From Trichostrongylus colubriformis (taxonomy: Eukaryota > Nematoda > Chromadorea > Rhabditida > Trichostrongylidae): a DNA stretch of 64,000 bases. Shown here piece after piece: positions 22,087 through 33,975 of the stretch (the stretch's first letter is position 1; each line of letters begins with the position of its first letter). The position numbers were made by a program, and so were the translations under genes. The stretch is from the NCBI GenBank assembly GCA_963978905.1, contig OZ022258.1, positions 30,012,716-30,076,715 on the forward strand. Reading direction: 5' to 3'. The notes below the pieces were generated by a model that worked only from the letters and a program-made list of their open reading frames with translations, had not been told where the DNA came from and ran no database searches.

Positions 22087-23184
22087 TTACTGTAACCCGC
22101 ACTGTGATACGAAAGGCAGGAGTTCATTGCTAATCGAAAGACACTCGTTTCGGTTGTTCATTCGTGGCTTTCTTGTGGAAATCCAGAATGACTCTAACAC
22201 TTTCCGTGACGAAACTTCCGTCTCGTACGCCAAAATAGAGCACATAACATCAAAGTCGCTTCCGTTATGCTCCTCAACTTTATGCTTGCCAAGCGGGGTT
22301 GTTATAACACCACGCCTTTTCCCAGCTAGATGTTCTTTGACGCGTACAGCAAGTACCCTTCCCGTTTCTCCAATATATGTGCTATTACAAGTCCTACATT
22401 GAAGCTCATAAATAACGCAAGCCTTATCACAATCTCCTGGCTTCCCGTAAGGACAAATAATGCAGTTTTTCGTTATGCACTGCTTATCGTACAGTCTGTT
22501 GCGAACAAATTGTCGTTTGATGTTGTCGTTAGGGATATTCACTAAGACAACATCATTTTGTAACTGTGCTCGAACAATACTGCGGTTTATTGCAGCGCTA
22601 ACCCTGTCGGAGATGAACGGAATGCATAAAGGTAGTTTCCCTTGGAGTGGCGTTTGTCGTCGTTGACCAGCATATGACGTTCGTTGGTGCGGTGGTACCG
22701 CATAGCCATTTTCAGTAGCAATGCACAGAGCTAAACGTTTTGATTCCTGCCGTTCCTCACCACCAGTGCACATACTGGTTGCTGTTGCAAACATGTTCTT
22801 AATGACCGCACGTTTCACAGCAGCAGGGTGAGCAGACGTCGCATGAATCAAGATATTTTTACAGCTAGGCTTGCGGTACCACTTTACCCTGGTAATGCCA
22901 CCAAACAACTTGACCTGCGTATTAAGATATGGTAGCCACCCATGCTTTGGTACTTCCCGTGTAAGCCTAATGTACTGCGACTGCTCATTTAATAAGCGGA
23001 AACACTCGTCCATTTCGGATTGTGTTGATGTTACTATGAAGCAGTCGTCGATATATCTACAGTACAACAGAGGTAAGCGAACGAGTACTGGTTGTTCTAT
23101 TCTGCTCATGAAGCAGATCGCAAGTACAGGCGCTAGTCGTGTAAGCCTAATGTACTGCGACTGCTCATTCGCCTTTACTGACAC
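22087..23184 (-). CDS. Penelope-like RT C-terminus plus GIY-YIG endonuclease
   Basis: A 365-codon frame. The first 16 residues come from the rearranged junction; the genuine sequence starts at about residue 17. The reverse-transcriptase motif C is RYIDD (residues 43-47). After the thumb and linker come cysteines at 241, 244, 252 and 256, then VIYELQC, CNSTYIGETGR (265-276), R281 and the EH pair at 284-285, typical of the Penelope GIY-YIG domain. The family copies RNA at a nick made by this nuclease. Motifs before YIDD are absent, so at least half the protein is missing and the copy cannot move by itself. The remaining frame has no stop, which implies recent insertion. Confidence 0.85.
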   Translation of the reverse strand: MSVKANEQSQYIRLTRLAPVLAICFMSRIEQPVLVRLPLLYCRYIDDCFIVTSTQSEMDECFRLLNEQSQYIRLTREVPKHGWLPYLNTQVKLFGGITRVKWYRKPSCKNILIHATSAHPAAVKRAVIKNMFATATSMCTGGEERQESKRLALCIATENGYAVPPHQRTSYAGQRRQTPLQGKLPLCIPFISDRVSAAINRSIVRAQLQNDVVLVNIPNDNIKRQFVRNRLYDKQCITKNCIICPYGKPGDCDKACVIYELQCRTCNSTYIGETGRVLAVRVKEHLAGKRRGVITTPLGKHKVEEHNGSDFDVMCSILAYETEVSSRKVLESFWISTRKPRMNNRNECLSISNELLPFVSQCGLQ

Positions 23185-23349
23185 ATGTGATTAAGGCGTG
23201 AGCTACTGCTCCGCTGGTGGAATCTTGGGTGAGTCTATTGCTTCATTACCGGGTTGTCCGAAAGCGATCTCGAAACGACGCCGGAAACGCTAGAGGGGAG
23301 GAGGCGCTTGTTCGGATACTTTGCAAATCAAGAGCTTCGAGCCATCTTC

Positions 23350-23388
23350 AGGCCTCTGAAGAAGACGAGAAGGTCGAAACGTTAGGCC
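23350..23388 (+). ncRNA. Hammerhead ribozyme motif, inverted 5' copy
   Basis: AGGCCT (23350-23355), CTGAAGA (23356-23362), a GAC/GTC stem II closed by GAGAAG, GAAA (23376-23379), CGTT and AGGCC (23384-23388). This matches the minimal hammerhead with very short stem III described for Penelope-like elements. Stem II requires one bulged A after the core. It is antisense to the element's ORF because this end is inverted. Confidence 0.7.
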
Positions 23389-23455
23389 AATAAAGGTTCC
23401 ACTTCTAACCTCGTGTTGGCATACAAAAGAAAAACAATCGACAACTACACTTTTA

Positions 23456-24130
23456 ATTGCTCCTTTTATTTCTTTGGGCCAAGGTTTCAGAGCATTTTCT
23501 TCTTTATTATACTTCTCTTAACCTAGGCCTCCAGAGCATCTCTCCGGATGGCATTTGAGGGGAGATAGAGCATTCACAGAGCATTCCTTGTGCACTCTGC
23601 TCAGGTTATTAGTAGTATTAGTTCGTTAATATTAGTTTAGTTAGTATTAGTTTAGTATTAGTTAGTTAGTATCACTTTAGTATTAGTTAGTATTCATTAT
23701 AGGTTTAGTTTGCTAAAAAACATATTCTAAGTTCATCATGCCTTGTTGTACCAATCGTAAGAATCATTTATGAGTTACTAATGAGTTCTAAATTATTGAT
23801 TGTTAGAATGATGCGTATTTATTCGTGGTATTTACACATTTATTTTACATTCATTTGCATAAAGTTTAATTACCCAAGTTTGAGTGCCACCACTGAACCG
23901 TACGAACAGTTCCCTTGTGAGTAGAGTCTCTTCGACCTGGTATTGTTCCCTTGTGAGCAATGTTAGTACTTATAAATAAGGTGGCAGAGTAAATGATTGG
24001 AGCGATAGGTACCAGTAAAAAGAAATGTTTAGGAATAAAAGAAAAGCACTGACAATGAAACACAATATGCAAAAAAACTTCACCGGGAAGGGAAACCCTT
24101 AGCCACTATACTGCAGATCACTACCAGTGA
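23456..24130. repeat. Probable LTR remnant with TTAGT-rich stretch
   Basis: Contains a run of TTAG/TTAGT repeats (23606-23700). It also has GTTTAATTACCCAAGTTTGAG (23864-23884), which matches 21 bases of the 3' part of the LTR at 43.1 kb. Downstream, CCCTTGTGAG is repeated at 23912 and 23948. Together with the TATA box at 21671 and the Gag remnant upstream, this looks like a 3' LTR split by the Penelope insertion. No matching 5' LTR was found. Confidence 0.4.
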
Positions 24131-24164
24131 GCCCCAGTGGCCGTTGCTGGTTCAGCAACCGCCG

Positions 24165-24350
24165 GCTGATGGTAAAGTGCCTCGCCAACGAGATATCACA
24201 GTCAAGCTTTGACCGCTCCTAACCCGCTTCAAAATGGCATTTTGTAAATTTGGTTTTTACAGTTATAATAAGCACGCAGATCTCTAGCAAACCATCCGGG
24301 TCTCCTTTTAAAACTCCTTAGAATGTTGGAACCCTTCCTTTGTAAGTAGG
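24165..24350. repeat. Single arm of the TTA-target foldback family
   Basis: Diverged copy of the arm at 48195-48375 (AAAGTGCCTCGCCAA, TTTTTACAGTTATAAT, CCTTCC). The partner arm is absent. Confidence 0.55.
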
Positions 24351-27300
24351 CGTCGGATATAAATGTGTGTAGAGCACCGGTGTGATTATTACACTGCGAT
24401 CTGTCAGATACTTGTTATTATTGACCCAGCATTTCTTAACGACATACTTTTGCTCATGCGAATAATGAGTTCTGCCAGTTGTTGGTCAAGATAACCAGTA
24501 GAGTATGGCAGAGCATAGCTTCATTCAGGAAGAGCTCAAGGTGCAATTCGCAATAACCTGAGTATTCTGTTCGCTTCCGTGCGTGAAAAATCCTCCTCCG
24601 CAACTGCAGAGTGTGTGTCATTACTGAAGCGCGAGAATAAGTAATAAACTCGTACAACCCGCAGATCGCATGACGATCATCGTCTCGCAACCTCTGTCAG
24701 CTCGCCGAAGACAAAAGCGGCCTGAAGAACATCTTATTTTCAGGATTTGAGTGTTCTCTTTGATTGTTTCCTTCTTCTAACGTGTTCTTTAGCAGCCAGA
24801 CTATTTGTGGAGCGCTACACCCATGAAATCTGTCGTGAACTGTGCCTTCATTCTTGAAAAGGAAATGAATTGGTAGATATCATATCATAATTCGAATCGT
24901 TACAACAGGCTATTTTTATTGTACTTAGTAGCCACATGCTTATACCAAGCGGCCAGGAGAACTATCTGCTTATGACGAGCCCATTTGTCGACGTTATCCC
25001 AATATCATAAATTGTCTGCCTTTACGTACTATTATAGATTTCAGCAGGTTTTTGTCACGTGGCTTGGCTGTATAACACAATTGACTAGCAACATCTGATT
25101 TTATTGATTGTCTTGCATTTCTTATAGATCACTTTTTCTTCCCATTCGCGGGCGATCCCAGTGCCATCAAAGAGCAAACCTGGAAATAGGGTAGAAATCA
25201 TATAGTCGTACAATGACCGTAGCGGCTCATAAGAGCCGTGAAAAAAACTTTATTTCCGCAACTAAATCATCAAATTACCAGTTCCGCCACCATTTCGCTA
25301 CAGAACATGGAAGGTGGAAGGGCCAAATCCAACCCATAGGCAATTTGCTGTTTCATATAGGAATACCACACAGATACGAACGCCTGGGCTACAACTGAAT
25401 GATAACTGAAGTGAACCGCTGAAGCTAGGTGGGCTCAGCAATGTTGACTTGTTAGTTGCCATCACGCCTCATCAGAGACCGTAATAGTGTCGTAGAATGC
25501 AAGTGGGAAAGGCGATCCTGCGCACAGATTAATGACGGACACTGAGTACAGTCAAATTGGAAGAAAACCCAATTTGGTAGCCTCTGCCTAACGTTTTCCC
25601 TGCGCAATGAACCTTGTCTAGGTTTAGGACGTCAGCAAACTACTACAAACTCTTTTTAGTACGCGTATTTCGATGCGAAAATTTTAGCTGGCGTATTGGT
25701 CTGCTACTGTATTATTCGAATAGACTAGAAGACAACATACCATTAGCAGGACACACCAGGCAGATAGAGCTCGCATTGTCGTCCTGAAAAATATAACGTC
25801 TTGAAATTGCAAAAATTACAGCGCGAAGGCTAGCGTAGGCATTGTATTCACGGTGACTTTTATATGATTGGATCAGTCTCCCGATTGCACTTTAGAGTGC
25901 TTTGATCACCCCTTGAATATCAATATGTTTTAATCGACTTTTTCTTAAAATTTGCATTCCAAAATGGTCAGGATAATTGAATGGGACCCTTTCAAATGTG
26001 CTTGAATGCAAAATCTTTCGACAACCAAGTGTTTTCTATTATCATCCATTAACGTTCATCACTTTTAGATCGTATCTGTCGCGTGCTGCATTATCAATTT
26101 AGCCATTCAGAACGAGAGCGTATGGTAATGAAAGCGATGACCTCCCTAAAGTCCCTTATCGATGAGAACATACGTGCATAAAGGAAATCAAGAGTAGCAG
26201 GAAAGGATTCTGAGGGTGTAACCAAGGGGAAACATTTATTCAATAAAGGACTTAAAAGACGATTACCACTCTCCATTACTCTCTCATTCTGATTGGTTAG
26301 ATTGAAAACACATCATGCAGAAGAGACGATCAAAAAATAATGAAATATTTAATGGATGATAATAGGAAACATTTAGAGCTCAGAGCATATGAATAGCTTT
26401 CTTTGTGCCAGTATCCTGATTCTCGGTCTATCTCTGCAGTCAATCACATTTGAAAAAGCATCGCATTCAATTATCCTCATCATTTGGAAACACAGATTTT
26501 CACAAAACAAAAATCACAAAAAAAAATCATAATCAAAATCAAAATCACAAAATCACAAAATCACACTTTAAAGAGCAAACGTGAAAATGATACAATCACA
26601 TTGAAGTTACCGTGAATATATTGCCTTCATTAGCCTCCTCATTGTATCTTTTGCAATCCAAAACGTTATACGTTTTTCAGGACGATAATGAGAGCTCCCT
26701 GAGAAAGCTGTCCAAATGCTTGAGGAAATGGTAATCGGTGTGAATCAGGTTAGGTACCAAGTATGAAGGACGCCGCAGAGATTTGCACTCGTCTTACTCA
26801 ACATCTCAGGGTAAAGAGGTCTTAGAATCATCTAAATAAAGCAGAGAAGCTGTGCGTGTTCCTGTTTGATATATGATTTGTTTGTTTGTCGAAGTCAACT
26901 GAACTTGAAGAGGTGCACTTTTGTATCAGACATTCTTGAACACCTTAACACAATTGTCCCATATTTTTCGTGTTGTCGCCCTAATACAGACGATTTGTGG
27001 TTCCGTGTTCTGCATTATAGGATGACGAGCATGAATGAAATTACAAAAGGTTTTCAAGAAGAAAACAGTTTCGGGAGCGTGACACAATAAAAGCCATCCA
27101 TCAGTGCCGTGTTCTCGACAAATTCTCAGGTTATGGATAGTCTTATCCTTTCATTCATACATGGCTGTCAATTTATGGTAAGCACTCACTCAGAAGCATA
27201 ACCAGTAGCATTGATTGTAGTGAAAGCCTTGCAGGTAGAGCAGACAGAAGATAGGGCTGATGATGAATCAATGTTGCTGCAATGTGTTCGGTGGAGCGAG

Positions 27301-27845
27301 ACTCATGTATTTTCCATCATCAGTGGATGCGATGTGGACAAGGCTGGAGGAAAACAGAAGAATTACTGTAGAGGGAGCCCTTAAGATAATGAAGGAATTC
27401 GACCCCAACAGATACCAGCGACAATTATTGCGACAGTTAGCCAGTTAGAGTTACCGAGTAGCCAAATGACCCAATATTTATGTACACATTTATATGTATA
27501 TTATTATTTAATATTATTTATGTGCAATATTTATGTGCATGTCTTTTTTCTTAAAAAAACGGGCATCACTTCGTGGAGTTCATTGCGGATTTTTTCCTAG
27601 GAAACGGGGTCTTTTCGGCAAACTCATTGCGGGTGCTTACTAGTGGAATATGGATATTATCTTACCAGTTGTGATGTACATTGTTTTACCTGTTCATAAG
27701 TAAATCGTTACTATACCAAGATTTAAGTTGATGAAAAGAGAATAATCCGGATTTCTCGAGTAGAAAACATTGCGTTGTCACAAATATTGACATATGGGTG
27801 CCAAACTTGAAATAAAGTAAAAAAGGATATAAAACAAGAACTCGA
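24351..27845. other. No supported gene; low-complexity and unassigned frames
   Basis: No gene is supported here. An A-rich tandem of AAAATCAC-type units lies at 26500-26570. The frame 27260-27448 (+, 62 codons, ending at a TAG) has a helix-forming charged C-terminus (RLEENRRITVEGALKIMKEF) and could be a terminal exon, but it matches no family I know. A frame at 24454-24690 (-) has no support. 27470-27545 is AT-rich. Confidence 0.3.
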
Positions 27846-27952
27846 TGAGACCTATGCTTTGACAGATGCTTGCCAAGGGAGGGAAAGGAGCTCCATCGTC
27901 GACGCAAAGTTGCGTCTCCCCCTCCCCCCGTCTCCATTTGACCCCCACTTTC
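27846..27952. repeat. GGGTCAAATAAGG-family MITE, partial copy
   Basis: Right half only: GATGAGACCTATGCTTTGAC, then GACGCAAAGTTGCGTCTCCCC and a degenerate TTTGACCC end. The related half-copy at 28738-28822 is also truncated. Confidence 0.65.
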
Positions 27953-28616
27953 TACTGAAACCAATCTGTAATAAACGCAATGAATGTAAAACTTTTTATC
28001 TCATGATCTGCATTGACTTGTGTGGTTTAAATGGGATTCCGCACAAATGTCATGCAGAGTTATGTACAAAGTTTTATTTGCAGATACTTACAGACATACA
28101 ATGGAAAATATCATAAAGTATAACAGTTTACTTCATAAATAACTCCTAATGACAAATACCTGTGTGCAAGACTTTGAGATCGACATCAATGTCTTTTTTG
28201 GTGTTATCAGTATTTTATATCCTCCCTTTTTTATCGTTTTGATCCTCAATGGTGTTGGGAGTGATATCTCCCGAAGTTTAAAGTTTGTGCAGATTTTTTT
28301 ACGTTTCACCTTTCGATTCCCTCTTGCTAGATCCTGAGACTAAACATTGATGGGATAAGCTCGAGAATGCTGTTTCAAATGTTGAATATGCGAACCGCAT
28401 GAATAAGAACTCCACTGCTCTGCAGTTATAGCACGACGGACTTGTACGCATCCCATTCTCTTTCGCTGACTGCCCAATGAGCTGGCATCGGTAAAAAAAT
28501 ATGGTGTTACATTGTAGGCATATGTAGGCCTTTCAACCTTTCCAGCATTTCTCTGCTCATGTGTACCACAACCTAAATTGAAAATAATTAAGGCTATCGC
28601 TGTGTTATGAATTTCT

Positions 28617-28666
28617 CTTACAGCTATTATGCCCATCGGCCTACCGATGGGCATAATAGCTGTAAG
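28617..28666. repeat. Perfect 23-bp palindrome
   Basis: CTTACAGCTATTATGCCCATCGG (28617-28639) and its exact complement (28644-28666) are separated by four bases. No decay in either arm suggests recent origin or selection. It could be a minimal hairpin element. Confidence 0.8.
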
Positions 28667-28737
28667 GGTCAGCGGCAACACCTTTGGAGAGGTCTTGTTG
28701 TTGTAGAGATGAGAGATAATTCGAGAGGGTTTAAGAG

Positions 28738-28822
28738 ATTCTTTTTCATGTGGCAGGAAGGGATGTCAGCTTTAGCCTAAGCCTAAGAAGGAATGAGCTT
28801 CGACATCGACGCAATGTTGCAG
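28738..28822. repeat. GGGTCAAATAAGG-family MITE, truncated copy
   Basis: TTCTTTTTCATGTGGCAGGA, TTTAGCCTAAGCC and GAGCTTCGACATCGACGCAA match the right half of the copy at 20328-20549. Neither terminal 13-mer is present. Confidence 0.6.
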
Positions 28823-29379
28823 CTCGAGTAGGTCAAGAACTCTTGAAGTAGTTGTCAAAGTGGGAATGGATCGTTGAGATTACAGATGTAGGCATCGGTG
28901 TCGATATATGTGTATATGTTATGTTCAAAATTTGAGCTCAATCCATCCGGTATGAACCGAGATACGGACCCATGAACTTGTTGACGGGGGTGCTGGAGCA
29001 GTGCGGCGCTTTTCATGGCCTCCCAGCACGCAGGCGACGAAACGATGACGGCCGCCAAGTCGAGTAAGGAAGCCGCGGACAGGCGGCTACTTCGAGTTTT
29101 GAGCGTTTCCTTGAAGAGTACCGTTGAAGAAAAGCATAAGGGAAGAAGTGCAGGTTTCTCAGCAGCTAAATATCTCGCTTGCTACTGAACTTCATGTCTA
29201 GCTGGTGGCACCGTTGGATTCAGCATGTTTGATTCCTCGTACGAGTATGGGAGATTAGAAATGAGTTTTTGCTAGATGATATTGCGTAAAATGCTACGAT
29301 ATCACCTGTTCTCCCCTGTTGAAGCTCTTTCACTATTAAAATCGCTGCCTTATCTTGTCTTATCGCAACTTTCCTTTTC

Positions 29380-30050
29380 CACGTGAAAGCTACGTTGGAA
29401 ATTTGTTCGTCTAAGGCCAGATGTGATTCGGCTCTGAAGGCGCGGCTCGGCTCGGATAGAGCCCGCCTATCGCCGCGAGGATGCACTATCAAGCCGCTAG
29501 AAGGGTGCTCTGAGCCTGAGCTCTTTTCTAGGGACCTACTTGCCCAAAGAAAGTAAGACACTAATGTTATTATCGCGTGGTGTGCATTTAATGCACGCCA
29601 CCCGATAATCGGATAGTGCCTTACTTTTTTTTGAAGCATGGGTCTTGGATAACGGCCCAGACTGCACCCTTGTTGCGATTGTACGGCGCATCTTTATGGT
29701 ATTGTGTCTGCCGAACACAATCAAAAAATGTCCACCCAACAGAATGATAACTGGCTTCAAACGAACAAATTTCCTACGTGGCGCTCACACGGAGAAGAAA
29801 CCTGAGTTAAGAAAAGATGATTCATTGAAAGAGCCATATTGATTATGAAGGCAGCTTCCACATCGGAAATTCGTTCGTCTAGGGCTAGGTGTTATTCGGT
29901 TGGATGGGCGTAGCCCGGTAGTGTTCAAGTAGGCACAACATCGTGGAGTCACAGCAAAGGTGCAGTTTGAGCAGTCATCTAAGGACCTAGTCGTTCCAAG
30001 AAAGTAAGCCATTAATCTGATCGTTGCGTGGTGTGTCTTTGAGAGCTATG
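29380..30050. repeat. Two direct copies of a ~200-bp repeat plus a hairpin
   Basis: 29380-29590 and 29846-30050 share GGAAAT.TGTTCGTCTA.GGC.AG, CTA.GGACCTA, AAGAAAGTAAG and GCGTGGTGTG in the same order. Within the first, 29549-29632 folds into a hairpin with arms around GTGCATTTAATGCAC. Likely two insertions of one element. The open frame 29220-29639 (-) crosses this repeat and is not supported as a gene. Confidence 0.55.
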
Positions 30051-33000
30051 TGAACGTGAGTGGACGAGGGACCACATCTCACTGCTGATCCCGTTATTTC
30101 TTGTATAAAACTGCAAAATAGCAGAAATCTATTACTTACATTGAATCTATTACTTACACTGTTGCTTATTGTTCCATTTTATAAAAAGAGAACGCACACA
30201 TGTCATGAACCTCCCGTAAACCTACGAAAGAAAGACAAACGAAATTTCTTACTGGTATTCTTTTTTTTCGAAATGGGTCGAATGGCTGTTTTTATAAGGT
30301 GACAGCCTTCACCGGCTTGCTTATTACACAAGTCATGGTTGGTATCTTATGAGAGTTTCGAACACCGTTGAATTTGGTAACCTTAAGAGCCAATGAGGTA
30401 CAGCCTATTTTCTATTTATTCAACGGTATAATTCATGGTCAGCTTCATAGGTTTGCGCTGCAGTTTACAGGATTACGGCAAGGGGCATCTTCTTCTGTTC
30501 TGGCGACGGAACAACTAACGTGAGCAGGTCGGCAACGTTCTGTGGGTTAAAGGCTGTTTGAATGGTAGGTGGAGCTCAGCTCACTGCAAGAAACAGTTCT
30601 CTCATTTACTCAAAATTTAGGAAATCTTTATCGCGCGCACAAGGTTTTAATAACAATGATAAGTCTAATATTTCCTGCTCATGCAGAACTAATCACGGAA
30701 AAATTGCTTTCTTGGAAAATCCTAGATCATGACGGTATTTGCCGTTCCATTCCAAATGCTTTGCCATTCTGCCGTGTCTGATCCATCGATCTCGCAGCAG
30801 TTACTGAGCTCAAGAGGGTTCCCAAGGAGGTATTCATCGGCCTACCAAGGTGATATGCCACTGCATTAACCAAGCGAAATGGATATTAATACGAAGTCAA
30901 CGAGTCTATTCCGTTGCAGTTATTAGCAATTCAGTATCAGAGGACCAATAATACTTATTGGAAGCCATTTTTTATCCAACAGTTTTCGGAAACTATAAAA
31001 ACTGTGAAATGTAGAAAATAAAAGTAAGTGAGTAATGCAGTGAAGAACCCAGAATTGCACTTCCACTGGCTTGGAAATTCAACATCATTAGTAAGTTCGT
31101 ACTCGTCATCCGTGTAGTGAGGCGTTCTGAGCAGCCTTGTCGGGGATGGCGGCTGGTTTCGCTGTCCTGCCGGGAAGAGTTAACTACCTGTAGTCGCGAT
31201 GTTCGTACCCCTCTATTTGGTGCATTTTCCACCGTGGGCGTGAAATCTGCCACACGCTCTTTTTCAAATCCTCCGAGACGTGAAAATATTTGGAGGAGAC
31301 CTGGGACAGAGTAGATATACAATGAAATTTTATAGATTTTGTATTCATACGTGCCTGAACGCATGATAAAAACTATTTCTCTGATGAACTTGATCCTGCT
31401 TGCAGTGATTTTTTTATCCTCAGCATTGAGGTGCAGCCGTGGGATCTTCTTCGTGCACTTCCCCTTCTAAAGTCGAAACAGACTTCGTCATATTTCCAGT
31501 TCTGGGGTGAATAATTCCTCCACTCGCTCTGGGGGAAAAAGCGAGGAGTTTATCACATTTCCTGAATTATACCGACTAATCCAAAAATAACCTAGCTTAA
31601 CGGGGGCAATATAAGCACCACCCTTCTCCAGCCTTTCCTCGACCTGATCTTCTCCAGTGATGACTCCTGGAACTAATTCTCCTATCCATACGTGCTGATG
31701 ACTCCTTGTGCCTTCATTTCGAACTCTCGTAAAGCTCCTGTTAGGGACCCATTTATTTGCCTGGCAAGTTAGTCCCCTCCAGCTTTTTGTTTCATGATGT
31801 GCTTCTGGTATCGAATCAACACGCTAATGGAAATCTTCTCGGCCTTGTAAGGACGTGTGGTTGGCATTGAGATAGCAATCTCTCCAACGGTGAACAACCT
31901 TCCAGTACTGTTCCGTCTTCGGCAACGTCCTTTATTTTCCCCTCGCAATCAGTCTTGACACCAATGAAGATGATCTCAAATCAGCATTAGGGATATTGTC
32001 TTTATTGGAAAATTTTTAAATCTTCTAGTAAGCACATTAAGCTAAAAACTATGTGCCTCAGAAGCTTATTGATGGCGTAATCCCCGTCAAAGAGCGCACT
32101 TAGCTGTAGTGAAACGTAACGGTTAAGAGCTGACACCTTTGGATAGCAAACCCCGCCTCCAGGCGACGTGTCCTGGTTGACTATAATGAGAGCGGCTAAG
32201 GATATGGGGCAGCATCGAAGGCATTGCGGCGCACTTTCGCAGTTATAGCTTGAAGCTCACTCAATGAAATAGCTGCCGTATTTCCGAACATTCCCTTGTG
32301 TTTACTTGGCAACACGCTAATGGAAATCTCTCGGACTACCCGTCCTTGACGGAAAAGTCATCCTCGCCCAGAATAAAGGCTTCCGTTTTTTCTTCACCAT
32401 CGTATTACCAAACACCCCGACTTTCATTTCACTATAATTTTCACTATTCAACCGTGTTTCCCCTATCAATGCCTTTGAGGGAATATTGAAATAAATCACC
32501 ACAGAAGATCAGGAGAGAGTTCAAAGTTTCCCATAGCTTCGCGTTGTGAAGCTCCATATTCCAGCTGACTTTGGTTGTTGTGGTTACAACAGTCACCAGA
32601 AACAGCTAACAACTTAGAGAACGGCTAAAGGCCAAACTGGGCTTCCAAAAACACCGAATAAGTATTGTCACATGACAAAGGACGTAAACGAGAATCGAGT
32701 TGAATTTTGCATGTTAACGCTTGCCAGAAGCGAGTACCTTGATCAGTGATATTCACGGACGGAGACCATTCAGGGCACTTTTGTTGTATACCTCTTCAGT
32801 AGGCTCGCCAAAAAACTTTTTTCATTTGTTTGCTCCGTCAAGTACTACTACGCGAGAAGGGGGAACTACTTCTTACGACTACGATAGAGGTCGAAGCCCG
32901 AGGGTACAAAATTACACGTTTGGGGAGGAAACTTCATGAGGTTAGACATTGAGCGTGCCATTTCCCTGGCAGCATAAGGATGGACAGTGAAAAATACTGC

Positions 33001-33464
33001 CAAGCCCTGGAGCGATGCTGCGTGCCACTTTGCAAAAAGTATTTCTAGTGGTGAGCAATCTTTTTTAGAGGAGTGATCTCGAAATCATCAACAGATACGC
33101 TGTTAATGTGTGCAGTGTATTTTCTTTGATATGCTTTTTAAGGGCGCGGCGTCTTAGTGCAGGACGACGCACTGGCTCATGAAGGCGCGTTCACAACTTC
33201 GCGCTCGGAGCTGTGGATCTGAAAGTTCTGGAGCACCCGAGTTGCCTGATATAATCCCTATAGAACTTGCATGAGGCAACATGAAAGGGTATATTAGGTC
33301 ACAAAAGCTCGAATTTTGATCACGAAGGCTGATCGCTCATTTGAATTCGGCTATGGGAAACTAATAATTATTTTGAAGCGACGAAATGTCAAAACACTGA
33401 AAGATTTGACGAAACCAATTAAAGACTACGGGAAAACATTTACTTCCAGTGTGTGCACCAGATA
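30051..33464. other. No firm gene; one orphan signal-peptide-like frame
   Basis: No gene is firmly supported here. 31363-31470 (+) encodes a 35-residue peptide starting MIKTISLMNLILLAVIFLSS, which looks like a signal peptide, but it stops soon after and has only a weak possible donor (GTGCAG). It could be the first exon of a secreted protein or chance. Other frames (30569-30781 +, 30993-31364 -) show no recognisable feature. Confidence 0.3.
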
Positions 33465-33975
33465 TAAAGTAGCGCTCAAAAGTCTCCGGCGAAATGGTCT
33501 TTCACGCGGGTTTTTTCACTTGTAACTTTTTTGCAACTGCACCGATTTGAGAGAAATTTTAGTATGTTGTACTTGGAGACACTGCATACTTAATATACTA
33601 TTTTGGCGCGCAGCGGTGTAGGTTACGTGGTTATATGAATTTTTTTTAATTTTGACATGCCATCGCTATGCCGTCCCGCTGTGCCGCTGTCATCAAAATT
33701 TGTGTTCTTTCTACAAAATGTTAATGTTCTCTAAGGCTTGCTCTTTTTGTTTTTGTATAGAAAGCCGTTTTTCTTGATCAAGCCTCTTAGTTTTTTGGGT
33801 GGTCTTGTAGTAAATTCTTGTAAAAAATCATAAAAAGTGGCAAGCGGCGCTCAAGTAGAAGGAAATGTTGACAATAGGTTCAGGCACCACATATTAAAAT
33901 TTTGTCAAATTTGGTCAAGTAGAAAAAAAGTTATGACAAAAAAGTTTTGGCCGAAGACTTTTGAGCGCTACGGTA
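33465..33975. mobile_element. Tc1-type non-autonomous element, 507 bp
   Basis: Element 33467-33973 has ends reading (A/C)(A/C)GTAGCGCTCAAAAGTC and is flanked by TA on both sides. Inner arms contain AACTTTTTTTC and its complement. The ends and subterminal arms match the longer Tc1 relic at 43621-45103, so this is probably its internally deleted relative. Confidence 0.75.

Larger units (their letters stand above)
21702..23455 (-). mobile_element. 5'-truncated Penelope-like element with 12-bp target duplication
   Basis: The insertion spans 21714-23443 and is flanked by perfect direct repeats ACTACACTTTTA (21702-21713 and 23444-23455). The two ends are inverted copies of about 290 bp (21749-22035 and 23160-23452), each holding a hammerhead motif. 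The coding strand is minus, so the left end is the element's normal 3' end and the right end is an inverted extra copy. A 32-bp repeat (22958-22989 and 23138-23169) marks the join between ORF and inverted end. This fits reverse transcription that switched template and turned back. It appears to be inserted into an older LTR. Confidence 0.85.

Noticed and set aside
22010..22666. Plus-strand frames opposite the Penelope ORF
   Set aside because: Antisense shadows of the RT/GIY-YIG coding frame.
24454..24690. Minus-strand frame; another frame begins MIVMRSAGCTSLLLILALQ like a signal peptide
   Set aside because: The signal-like frame stops at once and no intron of workable length restores a frame.
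26500..26570. Short AAAATCAC units resembling a repeat array
   Set aside because: Simple A-rich slippage; no spacer or unit structure suggesting CRISPR or a functional array.
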